The notes below the pieces were generated by a model. It saw nothing but the letters and a program-made list of their open reading frames with translations, was not told the origin of the DNA and ran no database searches. Shown piece by piece: positions 47,497 to 56,393 of a DNA stretch of 64,000 nucleotides. The position numbers and the translations under genes were made by a program. Source of the stretch: Nocardioides panacis. Its GTDB lineage: Bacteria > Actinomycetota > Actinomycetes > Propionibacteriales > Nocardioidaceae. Position 1 is the stretch's first letter. Each line of letters begins with the position of its first letter. The stretch is taken from positions 1,736,001 to 1,800,000 of the forward strand of contig NZ_CP077062.1 of assembly GCF_019039255.1 (NCBI RefSeq). Direction: 5' to 3'.

Positions 47497-50268
47497 TGCC
47501 GTCCCCGTCCGAGAGCTACGCCCGCTACCGGCGCGAGAAGAGCGCGCCGGTCTTCGCGGACTTCGTGCAGATGTACGACTTCGCGCTCGACGACTTCCAG
47601 GTCCGGTCCTGCAAGGAGCTCGAGGCCGGACGCGGCGTGCTGGTCGCCGCCCCGACCGGCTCGGGCAAGACGATCGTCGGCGAGTTCGCCGTCCACCTGG
47701 CGCTCTCCCAGGGCCGCAAGTGCTTCTACACCACCCCGATCAAGGCGCTGTCGAACCAGAAGTTCGCGGACCTCGTGCGCAGGTACGGCGCCGACCAGGT
47801 CGGCCTGCTCACCGGTGACAACACGATCAACGGCGAGGCGCCGATCGTCGTGATGACCACCGAGGTGCTGCGCAACATGCTGTACGCCGGATCCTCCACG
47901 CTGACCGGTCTCGGCTTCGTGGTGATGGACGAGGTGCACTACCTCGCCGACCGGTTCCGCGGCGCGGTCTGGGAGGAGGTGATCATCCACCTGCCCGAGT
48001 CGGTGGCGCTGGTCTCCCTGTCCGCGACGGTGTCCAACGCCGAGGAGTTCGGCGAGTGGCTCGAGACGGTCCGCGGCGAGACCACCACGATCGTCGAGGA
48101 GCGCCGCCCGGTCCCGCTCTACCAGCACGTGATGGTCGGCAAGAAGATCTACGACCTGTTCAAGGACGACGTCTCCGACACCCCGCAGGTCAACCCGGAC
48201 CTGATGCGGATCGCCCGCGACGACTTCCGGTCCACCCGCACCCGCGACCACCGCACCAAGCGCAACGCGCCCCGCACCCGCGCCGGCGCCCGCGGCCAGG
48301 GCCCCTCGCGGCAGTACCTCCCGAGCCGGTACGACGTGGTGGAGAAGCTCGACGGCCAGGGCCTGCTGCCGGCGATCATCTTCGTGTTCAGCCGGGTCGG
48401 CTGCGACGCCGCGGTGACCCAGTGCCTGAACGCCAACCTCAAGCTGACCTCCCCGGAGGAGCGCGAGCAGATCCGGACGTTCGTCGAGGGACGCTGCCGC
48501 AACATCCCGCACGAGGACCTGCACGTGCTGGGCTACCACGACTTCCTCGAGGGCCTGATGCGCGGCGTCGCGGCCCACCACGCCGGCATGCTGCCGACCT
48601 TCAAGGAGTGCGTCGAGGACCTGTTCACCAACGGGCTGTGCCGGGTGGTGTTCGCGACCGAGACGCTGGCGCTGGGCATCAACATGCCGGCCCGCTCGGT
48701 GGTCATCGAGAAGCTGTCCAAGTGGAACGGCGAGACGCACGCCGACATCACCCCGGGGGAGTACACCCAGCTCACCGGTCGTGCCGGGCGCCGCGGCATC
48801 GACGTCGAGGGCCACGGCGTCGTGCTGTGGCAGCAGGGCTTCGACCCCAAGGCGGTCGCCGGCCTGGCCTCGACGCGCACCTACCCGCTCAAGTCGTCCT
48901 TCCGCCCGTCGTACAACATGGCGGTGAACCTCGTGCACCAGGTCGGCCGGGCCACCGCCCGGGAGCTGCTCGAGTCGTCGTTCGCGCAGTTCCAGGCGGA
49001 CAAGGCGGTCGTCGGGCTGGCCCGGCAGCTGCGCAAGGCGGAGAACGCGCTGGAGGGGTACGCCGAGGCGGCCACCTGCCACCTCGGCGACTTCATGGAG
49101 TACTCCCGGCTGCGCCGGCGGCTCTCCGACGCGGAGACCGCGCAGGCCAGGACCAAGCGGGCCGACAACCGGGACCAGGTCGTCGCGTCCCTGGAGGCGC
49201 TGCGCCCCGGCGACGTGATCGAGGTGCCGGCCGGCAAGTTCTCCGGCATGGCCGTGGTGATCAACCCGGGCATGCGCTCGGACCGGGACGGCCCCCGGCC
49301 CTACGTCCTGACCGCCGACCGCAACGCGCGCCGACTCTCGATGGTGGACTTCCCGGTCCCGGTCGAGGCGTTCACCCGGATGCGGATCCCCAAGACGTTC
49401 AACGGCCGCAACCCCCAGTCCCGGCGCGACCTGGCCTCGGCGCTGCGGGTCCGCACCCAGGGCTTCCACGCCGCCCCCGCGACGAGCGGCACCGGCCGGC
49501 GGACGCGGCCCGGCGGTGCGCCCCGAGGCCGACGGCGAGCGGGAGATCTCCCGGCTGCGCGCCGAGCTGCGGGCGCACCCGTGCCACGGCTGCTCGGACC
49601 GCGAGGACCACGCCCGCTGGGCCGAGCGCTACCACAAGCTCGAGCGGGACACCCGGACGCTGCAGCGGCGCATCGAGCAGCGCACGAACACGATCGCCCG
49701 GCAGTTCGACCGGGTCTGCGACGTGCTGACCGCGCTCGGCTACCTCGAGGACGACGAGGTCACCGAGACCGGCGCCCGGCTGATGCGGATCTACACCGAC
49801 ATGGACCTCGTCGCGGCCGAGTCGCTGCGCAACGGCCTGTGGGACGGCCTGTCGCCCGCCGAGCTGGCGGCCGCGCTGTCCGCGCTGGTGTTCGAGAGCC
49901 GGCGCCCCGACGACGCGGCGGCGCCCCGGCTGCCCGGCGGCCGGCTGCAGGGCGTGCTCGCCGAGATGGTCGCGCTCTGGGCGGACCTCGACGCGCTGGA
50001 GCGGGAGAACAAGCTGGACTTCCTGCGCGAGCCGGACCTCGGGTTCGCCTGGGCGGCCTACCGGTGGGCCGAGGGCGCCAGCCTCGACGAGGTGCTCTCC
50101 GAGACCGACCTGGCGGCCGGCGACTTCGTGCGCTGGATGAAGCAGCTGCTCGACGTCACCGACCAGGTCGCCGACGCATCCGGCGACGGCGTCCTGCGCA
50201 AGGCCGCCCGCGCCACCTCGGCCGCCCTGCGGCACGGCGTGGTCGCCTACTCCTCCGTGTCGGAGTAG
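47496..50268 (+). CDS. DEAD/DEAH-box RNA helicase, Mtr4/HelY-like (frameshifted as sequenced)
   Basis: Reads as a 923-aa Ski2/Mtr4-type helicase (HelY of mycobacteria) if one C is removed from the C5 run at 49474-49478. The first frame has Walker A (APTGSGKTIVGEF), DEVHYL, SATVSN, VVFATETLALGINMPARSVV and QLTGRAGRRGIDVEGHG. The second frame carries the C-terminal DSHCT-like domain (RNGLWDGLSPAELAAALSAL; FAWAAYRWAEGASLDEVLSETDLAAGDFVRWMKQLLD). It probably unwinds structured RNA. tatC-side placement of this helicase is usual in actinobacteria. It is convergent with the Lrp gene across a repeat array. Confidence 0.88.
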
Positions 50269-50283
50269 GCGAGCCGAGGGGAC

Positions 50284-50371
50284 GGTCGACCCGGGCCTGG
50301 GACCAGGTCGACCCGGGCCTGGGACCAGGTCGACCCGGGCCTGGCACCAGGTCGACCCGGGCCTGGCGTTC
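50284..50371 (+). repeat. 22-bp tandem repeat array (4 copies) in a convergent gap
   Basis: Four copies of a 22-bp unit beginning GGTCGACCCGGGCCTGG; the last is partial and overlaps the Lrp stop. It fills the space between the converging helicase and Lrp genes. The core GTCGACCCGGGCCT recurs in the arrays at 51798-52074. Confidence 0.9.
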
Positions 50372-50810
50372 AGCTGCTGACCGGCCGGCCCTCGTAGGGA
50401 GTCGAGAGGACGATCGTCGTCCGGGTGGAGACGTTGGCCACCGCACGGACGCGGGCGAGCAGCTCCTCGAGGTCCGAGGGCTTGGCCACCCGGACCTTGA
50501 GGATGTAGGACTCGTCGCCGGCCACCGACCAGCAGCTCTCGATCTCGGTGATGGCGCTCAGCCGGTCGGGCGAGTCGTCGGGCTGCGAGGGGTCGATCGG
50601 CCGGATCGAGATGAACGCGGTCAGCGGCAGCCCGACCTGGTCGAAGTCGACCGTCGCGCCGTACCCCTTGATCAGGCCGCGCTGCTCGAGGCGCTTGACC
50701 CGCTGGTGGACGGCCGAGGTCGAGAGCCCGGTCGCCTTCCCCAGGTCGGTGAACGACATGCGGCCGTCGGAGGCGAGGAGCGTGAGGATGCGCCGGTCGA
50801 GGTCTTCCAC
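50370..50810 (-). CDS. Lrp/AsnC family transcriptional regulator
   Basis: 146 aa. N-terminal Lrp helix-turn-helix (DRRILTLLASDGRMSFTDLG; LSTSAVHQRVKRLEQRGLI) and C-terminal RAM ligand domain (VAGDESYILKVRVAKPSDLEELLARV). Such regulators sense amino acids; the nearby lysine catabolic genes (kamA, kdd, kamDE, kal) are plausible targets, by position only. GTG at 50810 has AGGG 8 bp upstream; GTG at 50819 is an alternative. The 3' end lies in a repeat array. Confidence 0.9.
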   Translation of the reverse strand: MEDLDRRILTLLASDGRMSFTDLGKATGLSTSAVHQRVKRLEQRGLIKGYGATVDFDQVGLPLTAFISIRPIDPSQPDDSPDRLSAITEIESCWSVAGDESYILKVRVAKPSDLEELLARVRAVANVSTRTTIVLSTPYEGRPVSS

Positions 50811-50872
50811 GAGCGCCACCCTAACGGTCCCGAGTGCGGTGATCCGGTGTCCCGCCATGGAAGACTCGGGGC

Positions 50873-51799
50873 GTGACCTCGCGCCTTATGCTGCTCGACA
50901 CGGCCTCGATGTACTTCCGCGCGTTCTACGGCGTGCCGGACTCGTTCAAGGCCCCGGACGGCACCCCGGTCAACGCCGTGCGGGGCCTGCTGGACTTCAT
51001 CTCGCGGCTGGTCACGGACTACCGGCCGACGCATCTCGCGTGCTGCTGGGACAACGACTGGCGTCCCCAGTGGCGGGTCGACCTCATCCCGTCGTACAAG
51101 GCGCACCGCGTGGAGTACGTCGTCACCGACGGTCCCGACGTCGAGGAGGTGCCCGACGCGCTGGAGATCCAGGTGCCGGTCATCCGCGACGTGCTGGCGG
51201 CCTTCGGGATCGCGGTGGTCGGCGCCGACGGGTACGAGGCCGACGACGTGATCGGGACGCTGTCGAAGGACGCCGGCATGCCCGTCGACGTGGTGACCGG
51301 GGACCGGGACCTGTTCCAGCTCGTCGACGACGACCACGAGGTGCGGATCCTCTACATCGCGCGGGGGGTCGGCCGGCACGAGCGGGTCACCAACTCCGTC
51401 GTACAGGAGAAGTACGGGATCGACGGCCGCCAGTACGCCGACTTCGCGGCGCTGCGCGGGGACGCGTCGGACGGCCTGCCCGGCGTGAACGGGATCGGGG
51501 AGAAGACCGCGGCGACGCTGCTGCAGCGCTTCGGCGACCTGCCCGGGCTGCGGGCCGCGGCAGCCGACCCGGACTCCAACATCGCGCCGAGCCCGCGCCG
51601 CAAGATCATCGACGCGGGGGACTACCCCGAGGTGGCCGCGCACGTCACGCGGGTCGCCCGCGACATCGACCTGGGGAAGCCGGAGCTGCTGCTGCCGCTG
51701 AGCCCGGTGGACCCCGAGGCGCTCGTCGCGCTGTCGGAGAAGTGGAACCTGGAGAGCCCCATCGCCCGGCTCGTGGAGTCCCTCACCAACCTCCGCTGA
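50873..51799 (+). CDS. 5'-3' exonuclease (PolA N-terminal-like, XNI/flap type)
   Basis: 308 aa. A stand-alone FEN-type nuclease: LLDTASMYFRAFYG, a metal-binding cluster in GYEADDVIGTL and VVTGDRDLFQLV, and the helix-3-turn-helix DNA contact (LPGVNGIGEKTAATLLQRFGDL). It lacks the polymerase part, as in mycobacterial Rv2090-type proteins. GTG start at 50873. Its stop codon lies at the edge of a 22-bp repeat array. Function in flap removal or RNA primer processing is inferred from the family. Confidence 0.9.
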   Translation: MTSRLMLLDTASMYFRAFYGVPDSFKAPDGTPVNAVRGLLDFISRLVTDYRPTHLACCWDNDWRPQWRVDLIPSYKAHRVEYVVTDGPDVEEVPDALEIQVPVIRDVLAAFGIAVVGADGYEADDVIGTLSKDAGMPVDVVTGDRDLFQLVDDDHEVRILYIARGVGRHERVTNSVVQEKYGIDGRQYADFAALRGDASDGLPGVNGIGEKTAATLLQRFGDLPGLRAAAADPDSNIAPSPRRKIIDAGDYPEVAAHVTRVARDIDLGKPELLLPLSPVDPEALVALSEKWNLESPIARLVESLTNLR

Positions 51800-51951
51800 C
51801 CCGGGCCTCCCACCAGGTCGACCCGCGCCTCCCGCAAGCTCGACCCGGGCCTCCCACCAGCTCGAGCCGGGCCTCCCGCAAGCTCGACCCGGGCCTCCCA
51901 CCAGCTCGAGCCGGGCCTCCCGCAAGCTCGACCCGGGCCTCCCGCCAGGTC
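51798..51951 (+). repeat. 22-bp tandem repeat array, seven copies
   Basis: Seven consecutive 22-bp units of the form ga(c/g)ccgggcctccc(a/g)cca(g) or cgcaagctc. Units alternate between two versions (...caccagctc and ...cgcaagctc). It occupies the first half of the gap between the converging exonuclease and kamA genes. Confidence 0.9.
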
Positions 51952-52074
51952 GAACTTCCCTCAGGCCCGGGTCACCATGAACTTGGGCCCGGGTCGACAT
52001 GAACTCAAGCCGGGTCGACATGAACTTGGGCCCGGGTCGACAGGAACTGAGGCCCGGGTCGGGTCCGGGTCGGG
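51952..52074 (+). repeat. Opposed 21-22-bp repeat array
   Basis: Four to five copies of gaact(t)gggcccgggtcgacat-like units. Their core AGGCCCGGGTCGAC is the reverse complement of the core in the preceding array, so the two arrays face each other and the transcript could form an extended hairpin. It ends at the kamA stop. Confidence 0.85.
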
Positions 52075-53544
52075 TCAGGAGAGGGTGAGGGTCTTCTGTG
52101 CCTCGGCTGCGGTGCGGGAGGCCTCGGCCGAGCGCTCGGCCTCGGCGAGCACCACGTCGGGGTCGCCGGCGTGCTGGCGCCACCACTCCTGGCCGGCCTC
52201 GGGCAGGGTGTGGATCGGGTCGTAGTAGGCGTAGGTCCGGCTGAGCGCCTCGGGGTCGGCCGCCTCGATGGAGGTGCGGTAGTTCTTCGTCCAGTAGGAG
52301 ATGCCGCGCTCGGTGTCGTAGTCGGCGATCTGGTGCACCCAGCGCTTGCCCACGAACGGTACGTCGCAGACGATCCGCGGCGTCGCGAAGCCGGGGAGGT
52401 AGCCCATGATGTGGTGCTGCAGCCGCTGCGCGTCGGCGACCGAGACCCGCCAGTGCTCCGAGAACGGGATCATGTCGCACATGTAGAAGTAGTAGGGCAT
52501 GATCTGCGCGCCGTCGAGCAGCGTGAAGCAGAGGTCGAGCAGCGCGTCCGGGTCGGCGTTGACCCCGTCGAGCAGCACGCCCTGGTTGCGAACGTCGCGC
52601 AGGCCGGCGTCGAGCATCGCCTTGGAGGCCTTGGCGACCAGCGGCGTCACCGACGCGGCGTGGTTCACGTGGGTGTGCATCGCCAGGGACACGCCGCGGT
52701 CGCGGGCGGTCCGGGCGACCCGCTCGACCCCGGCGCGGACCTCGTCCTGCAGCCAGTGCTGGGGGAGACCCATCAGCGCCTTGGTGGCCAGCCGGATGTC
52801 CCGGACGTTCTCGATCTCGAGCAGCCCGGTCAGGAACTCCTCGAGGCGCGGCCAGGGCATGTTCGCCACGTCGCCGCCGGAGACCACGACGTCGCGCACG
52901 GACGGCGTGCGACGGAGGTAGGCCATCATCTCCGCGTGCCGGTCGACCGGCTTGCCGAGGAACTTCAGCTTCTCGATCGTCGGCGTCGAGTTGCCGACGA
53001 GGTCCATGCGCGTGCAGTGGCCGCAGTACTGCGGGCAGGTCGGCAGCAGCTCGGCGAGCACCTTGGTGGGGTAGCGGTGCGTGAGGCCCTCGGCCACCCA
53101 CATGTCGTGCTCGTGCAGCGAGTCGCGGGTGGCGTGCGGGTGCGACGGGAAGTCGGTGCGCCGGTCGGAGAACACCGGGAGCATGTAGCGACGGACCGGG
53201 TCGGCGTACATCGCCTCGGTCAGCGACCCCGGGCCGCGGGGCGTCTCGCGCGGCGCCATCGTGTTCATCATCTGCGGCGGCACCAGCATCGACATGGTGG
53301 CCCGCTCGGCCTGGTCGCGCTCCATGTCGGCGTAGAACGCCTCGTCGAGGAGGTCGCCGAACAGCGCACGCAGCTGGCGGACGTTCTTGATGCAGTGCGC
53401 ACGCTGCCACTGCACGGACTCCCACTGCTCGGACGTCACGTCCTTCCAGCCCGGGAAGCGGGTCCAGTCCGGCTCGACCAGCTCGACCCGGCGGTAGGGG
53501 TAGGGCTGACCGGTCTCCAGACCGATCGACGTCTCGATGCTCAT
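52075..53544 (-). CDS. kamA: Lysine 2,3-aminomutase KamA
   Basis: 489-aa radical SAM enzyme that converts L-lysine to L-beta-lysine with a [4Fe-4S] cluster, S-adenosylmethionine and PLP. The cluster motif is C-x3-C-x2-C in LLPTCPQYCGHCTRMD; VVSGGDVANMPWPRLEEFL and NHAASVTPLV follow. Somewhat longer than the clostridial enzyme (about 416 aa) because of extra N- and C-terminal segments. It is divergent from kdd across 145 bp. First step of the fermentation-type lysine pathway encoded around it. Confidence 0.88.
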   Translation of the reverse strand: MSIETSIGLETGQPYPYRRVELVEPDWTRFPGWKDVTSEQWESVQWQRAHCIKNVRQLRALFGDLLDEAFYADMERDQAERATMSMLVPPQMMNTMAPRETPRGPGSLTEAMYADPVRRYMLPVFSDRRTDFPSHPHATRDSLHEHDMWVAEGLTHRYPTKVLAELLPTCPQYCGHCTRMDLVGNSTPTIEKLKFLGKPVDRHAEMMAYLRRTPSVRDVVVSGGDVANMPWPRLEEFLTGLLEIENVRDIRLATKALMGLPQHWLQDEVRAGVERVARTARDRGVSLAMHTHVNHAASVTPLVAKASKAMLDAGLRDVRNQGVLLDGVNADPDALLDLCFTLLDGAQIMPYYFYMCDMIPFSEHWRVSVADAQRLQHHIMGYLPGFATPRIVCDVPFVGKRWVHQIADYDTERGISYWTKNYRTSIEAADPEALSRTYAYYDPIHTLPEAGQEWWRQHAGDPDVVLAEAERSAEASRTAAEAQKTLTLS

Positions 53545-53689
53545 CACGTGCTCCGTGTTCGAAGAAGAGTGCGCGTCGGGTTTGTACGACGCATCCCGTG
53601 CGTGCCACGATACGCAAAGATTCTCCGGCCTGTCGAACGAACCGCCGAAGGATTTCCCGTCATCGATCGACCTGTCAGAGAGGACAGCC
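53545..53689. promoter_or_regulatory. Divergent control region of kamA and the kdd operon
   Basis: 145-bp gap with lower GC than its surroundings. It holds a loose dyad TTTG...CAAAG (53580-53618) that could bind an Lrp-type regulator, and AGAGAGGA before the kdd GTG. No clear -10 or -35 pair can be assigned. Confidence 0.35.
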
Positions 53690-54778
53690 GTGAGCGAGCA
53701 GGGCAGCCCCGTCGGCCTCCACCGGGTGGTCGCGCCCGCCGGCGTGCTGCCGCAGGCCGCCGAGCGCCTGGACACCCGTCGCGAGCTGTGGCCCGACGAG
53801 GTCCGGGTGCGCGTCGAGCGGCTGAACCTGGACGCGGCGTCCTTCCGGCAGCTCGAGCGCACCCACGACGGGGACGGCGACCGGGTCCGCGAGGCGGTGC
53901 TGGGCATCGTCGCCGCCCGCGGGAAGATGCAGAACCCCGAGACCGGGTCCGGTGGGATGCTGGTCGGCACGGTCGAGGAGGTCGGGCCGGACTCGCCGCT
54001 CGGCCTGCAGGTGGGGGACCGGGTCACCACGCTGGTCTCCCTGACCCTGACGCCGCTGGTCATCGAGGACGGCCTCGCGCGCTGGGACGGCCGGAGCGAG
54101 CAGGTCCCCGCGGACGGGTACGCCATCCTCTTCGGCCGCTCCATCGTCGCGGTGATCCCCGACGACCTGCCCGCCGAGCTGTCGCTGTCGGTGATGGACG
54201 TCTGCGGGGCGCCGGCCCTGACCGCCCGGGTCGTCGGCCAGTACGTCGCGTCCCTTGGGGGCGCCCCGTCCCTCGACTCCGCAGGACAAGCGACAGGCTC
54301 GACGCACGGACCGGTGGTCGCCGTGATCGGCGGCGCCGGCAAGTCCGGGTCGCTGTCGCTGGCCGCGGCCAAGCAGGCCGGCGCGCGCCGCACCGTGGGC
54401 GTCGTCCCGCACCAGGCCGAGGCGGACCTGCTCACCGGTGCCGGGATCGCCGACGTGGTCGCGGTCGCCGACGCGCGGGACCCGGTCGCCCTGTCCGCGG
54501 CCGTGCAGCAGGCCGGTGGCCCCGCCGACGTCACGGTGGTCTGCGTCGACGTACCCGGGTGCGAGGGCGGCGCGATCCTCTCCACCGCCGACCGCGGCAC
54601 CGTCATCTTCTTCTCGATGGCCACCTCGTTCAGCGCCGCGGCCCTGGGCGCGGAGGGTCTCGCCGCCGACGTGACGATGCTGGTCGGGAACGGCTACGTC
54701 CCCGGGCACGCCGACTTCGCGATGTCCCTGCTGCGCGGGCACGCGGGGGTGCGCAGCCTGTTCGAGCGCCGGCTGTGA
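53690..54778 (+). CDS. kdd: L-erythro-3,5-diaminohexanoate dehydrogenase (Kdd)
   Basis: 362-aa dehydrogenase that oxidises 3,5-diaminohexanoate to 5-amino-3-oxohexanoate with NAD(P)+. It has the N-terminal medium-chain-like domain (VRVRVERLNLDAASFRQ; GLQVGDRVTTLVSLTLTPL) and a Rossmann fold with VIGGAGKSGSLSLAAAKQAGA. A run of about 16 residues before the Rossmann loop (GGAPSLDSAGQATGSTHG) looks inserted. GTG start at 53690 behind AGAGAGGA. First gene of kdd-amidohydrolase-kamD-kamE-kal. Confidence 0.88.
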   Translation: MSEQGSPVGLHRVVAPAGVLPQAAERLDTRRELWPDEVRVRVERLNLDAASFRQLERTHDGDGDRVREAVLGIVAARGKMQNPETGSGGMLVGTVEEVGPDSPLGLQVGDRVTTLVSLTLTPLVIEDGLARWDGRSEQVPADGYAILFGRSIVAVIPDDLPAELSLSVMDVCGAPALTARVVGQYVASLGGAPSLDSAGQATGSTHGPVVAVIGGAGKSGSLSLAAAKQAGARRTVGVVPHQAEADLLTGAGIADVVAVADARDPVALSAAVQQAGGPADVTVVCVDVPGCEGGAILSTADRGTVIFFSMATSFSAAALGAEGLAADVTMLVGNGYVPGHADFAMSLLRGHAGVRSLFERRL

Positions 54779-54788
54779 GGATGGGGAG

Positions 54789-56393
54789 GTGACTCGCATC
54801 CTGCTCCGCGGTGGCTACGTCCACACGCCCGCCGACCCGCACGCCACCGCCCTCTGCGTCGAGGACGGCACGATCGTCTGGACGGGGGACGACGACGCCT
54901 CGGTGCACTTCGCCGACAACGCCGACCGCATCGTCGAGCTCGACGGCCGGCTGGTCACCCCGGCCTTCGTCGACGCCCACGCACACCTGGCGCAGACCGG
55001 GTTCGCCGCCGTGAGCGTGGACCTCACCGGGGTCGCCAGCCTGCACGAGGCGCTGGACGCCCTCGCGGCGCACACCCGGGCCACGTCCTCCCCGGTCGTG
55101 CTCGGCCAGGGCTGGGACGAGACGCTGTGGCCCGAACAGCGACCGTTCACCCGCGAGGAGGTCGACCGGGCCACCGACGGCCGCCCCGCCTACCTCGGCC
55201 GGGTCGACGTGCACTCCGCCGTGGTCAGCACCGCCTTCCTCGACGCCTGCCCGGAGATGGTGCACGCCGAGGGGTACGACGCGAGCGGGCTCGTCTCGCG
55301 CGACGCGCACCACCTGGCCCGCGAGGGGCTGTTCCGGCTGCTGCCGCCCTCCGCGCGCGAGGACGCGATCCTGCGCGCGCTCCAGGACGCCGCCCGGCAC
55401 GGCATCGGCATGGTCCACGAGCTCGGCGCCCCGCACATCTGCCCGCCCGAGGACCTCCAGATCTCGGCTGCCCTGACCGCGCGGGCGACGCTGCCCGAGG
55501 TGGTCGGCTACTGGGGCGAGCTCGGCGCCGTCGACACGGCCGTCGCCCTCGGCTGCGCGGGCAACGCCGGCGACCTGTGCATGGACGGCTCGGTCGGCTC
55601 GCGCACGTCGGCGCTGCACGCGCCGTACGCCGACGCGGAGACCTCGGGCCACCTGTACCTCGACGCCGGGCAGGTCACCGAGCACGTGGTGGCCTGCACC
55701 CGCGCCGGCCTCCAGTCCGGCTTCCACGTCATCGGCGACCGCGCCGTGGCCGAGGTGGTCGCCGGCCTCCGCGCGGCCGCCGAGCTGCTCGGCGCGCCCG
55801 CGATCGTGCAGGCCCGGCACCGGCTCGAGCACGTCGAGATGGCCAGCCCGGCGGAGATGGCGGTGCTCGGCGAGCTCGGCGTGACCGCCAGCATGCAGCC
55901 GATGTTCGACGGCTACTGGGGCGGCACCGACTCGCTGTACGCCCAGCGCCTCGGCGCCGAGCGCGCCCTGCCGATGAACGCGTTCGCCTCGATGAACCGC
56001 GCCGGCGTCGCGCTGGCCTTCGGCTCGGACACCCCGGTCACCCCGTTCGAGCCCTGGGGCGCCGTGCGCGCCGCGGCCTGGCACCACACCGACACCGAGC
56101 GGATCACCGTGCGGGCGGCGTTCAACGCGCACACCCGCGGTGGTTGGCGCGCGGCCCGGCGCGACGAGGGCGGCGTGATCGCGCTCGGCGCCCCGGCCAG
56201 CATCGCCGTGTGGGACGTGCCCGGCTCGCTGACCGTGCAGACGCCCGACTCCCGGGTCGCCGCGTGGTCCACCGACCCGCGCGCCGGCGTCCCCCAGCTG
56301 CCCGACCTGGCCCCCGACACCGAGCTGCCGGCCTGCGTGCTGACGCTGGTCGCGGGGGAGATCGCCTACGAACACGAGGGAGCACTGACCTGA
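54789..56393 (+). CDS. Amidohydrolase family protein (YtcJ-like)
   Basis: 534 aa. Metal-dependent hydrolase of the amidohydrolase superfamily: N-terminal beta-sandwich, the H-x-H metal site in VDAHAHLAQTGF, GFHVIGDRAVAEVV with a further ligand His, HRLEHVEMASPAEM, and the late Asp in LAFGSDTPVTPFEPWGAV. These are features of the YtcJ group. It lies 10 bp after kdd and overlaps kamD, inside a lysine degradation operon whose known enzymes do not include an amidohydrolase. Its substrate is therefore of interest. GTG start at 54789. Confidence 0.85.
   Translation: MTRILLRGGYVHTPADPHATALCVEDGTIVWTGDDDASVHFADNADRIVELDGRLVTPAFVDAHAHLAQTGFAAVSVDLTGVASLHEALDALAAHTRATSSPVVLGQGWDETLWPEQRPFTREEVDRATDGRPAYLGRVDVHSAVVSTAFLDACPEMVHAEGYDASGLVSRDAHHLAREGLFRLLPPSAREDAILRALQDAARHGIGMVHELGAPHICPPEDLQISAALTARATLPEVVGYWGELGAVDTAVALGCAGNAGDLCMDGSVGSRTSALHAPYADAETSGHLYLDAGQVTEHVVACTRAGLQSGFHVIGDRAVAEVVAGLRAAAELLGAPAIVQARHRLEHVEMASPAEMAVLGELGVTASMQPMFDGYWGGTDSLYAQRLGAERALPMNAFASMNRAGVALAFGSDTPVTPFEPWGAVRAAAWHHTDTERITVRAAFNAHTRGGWRAARRDEGGVIALGAPASIAVWDVPGSLTVQTPDSRVAAWSTDPRAGVPQLPDLAPDTELPACVLTLVAGEIAYEHEGALT

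Noticed and set aside
46593-50876. Single 1,427-aa frame spanning the DAG-kinase and helicase genes
   Set aside because: Chance continuity: the first 300 residues are an out-of-frame reading of the lipid kinase and the last 400 lie out of frame with the helicase C-terminus and Lrp.
50284-52074. Possible CRISPR arrays
   Set aside because: Units are contiguous 22-bp repeats with no unique spacers and there are no cas genes nearby.
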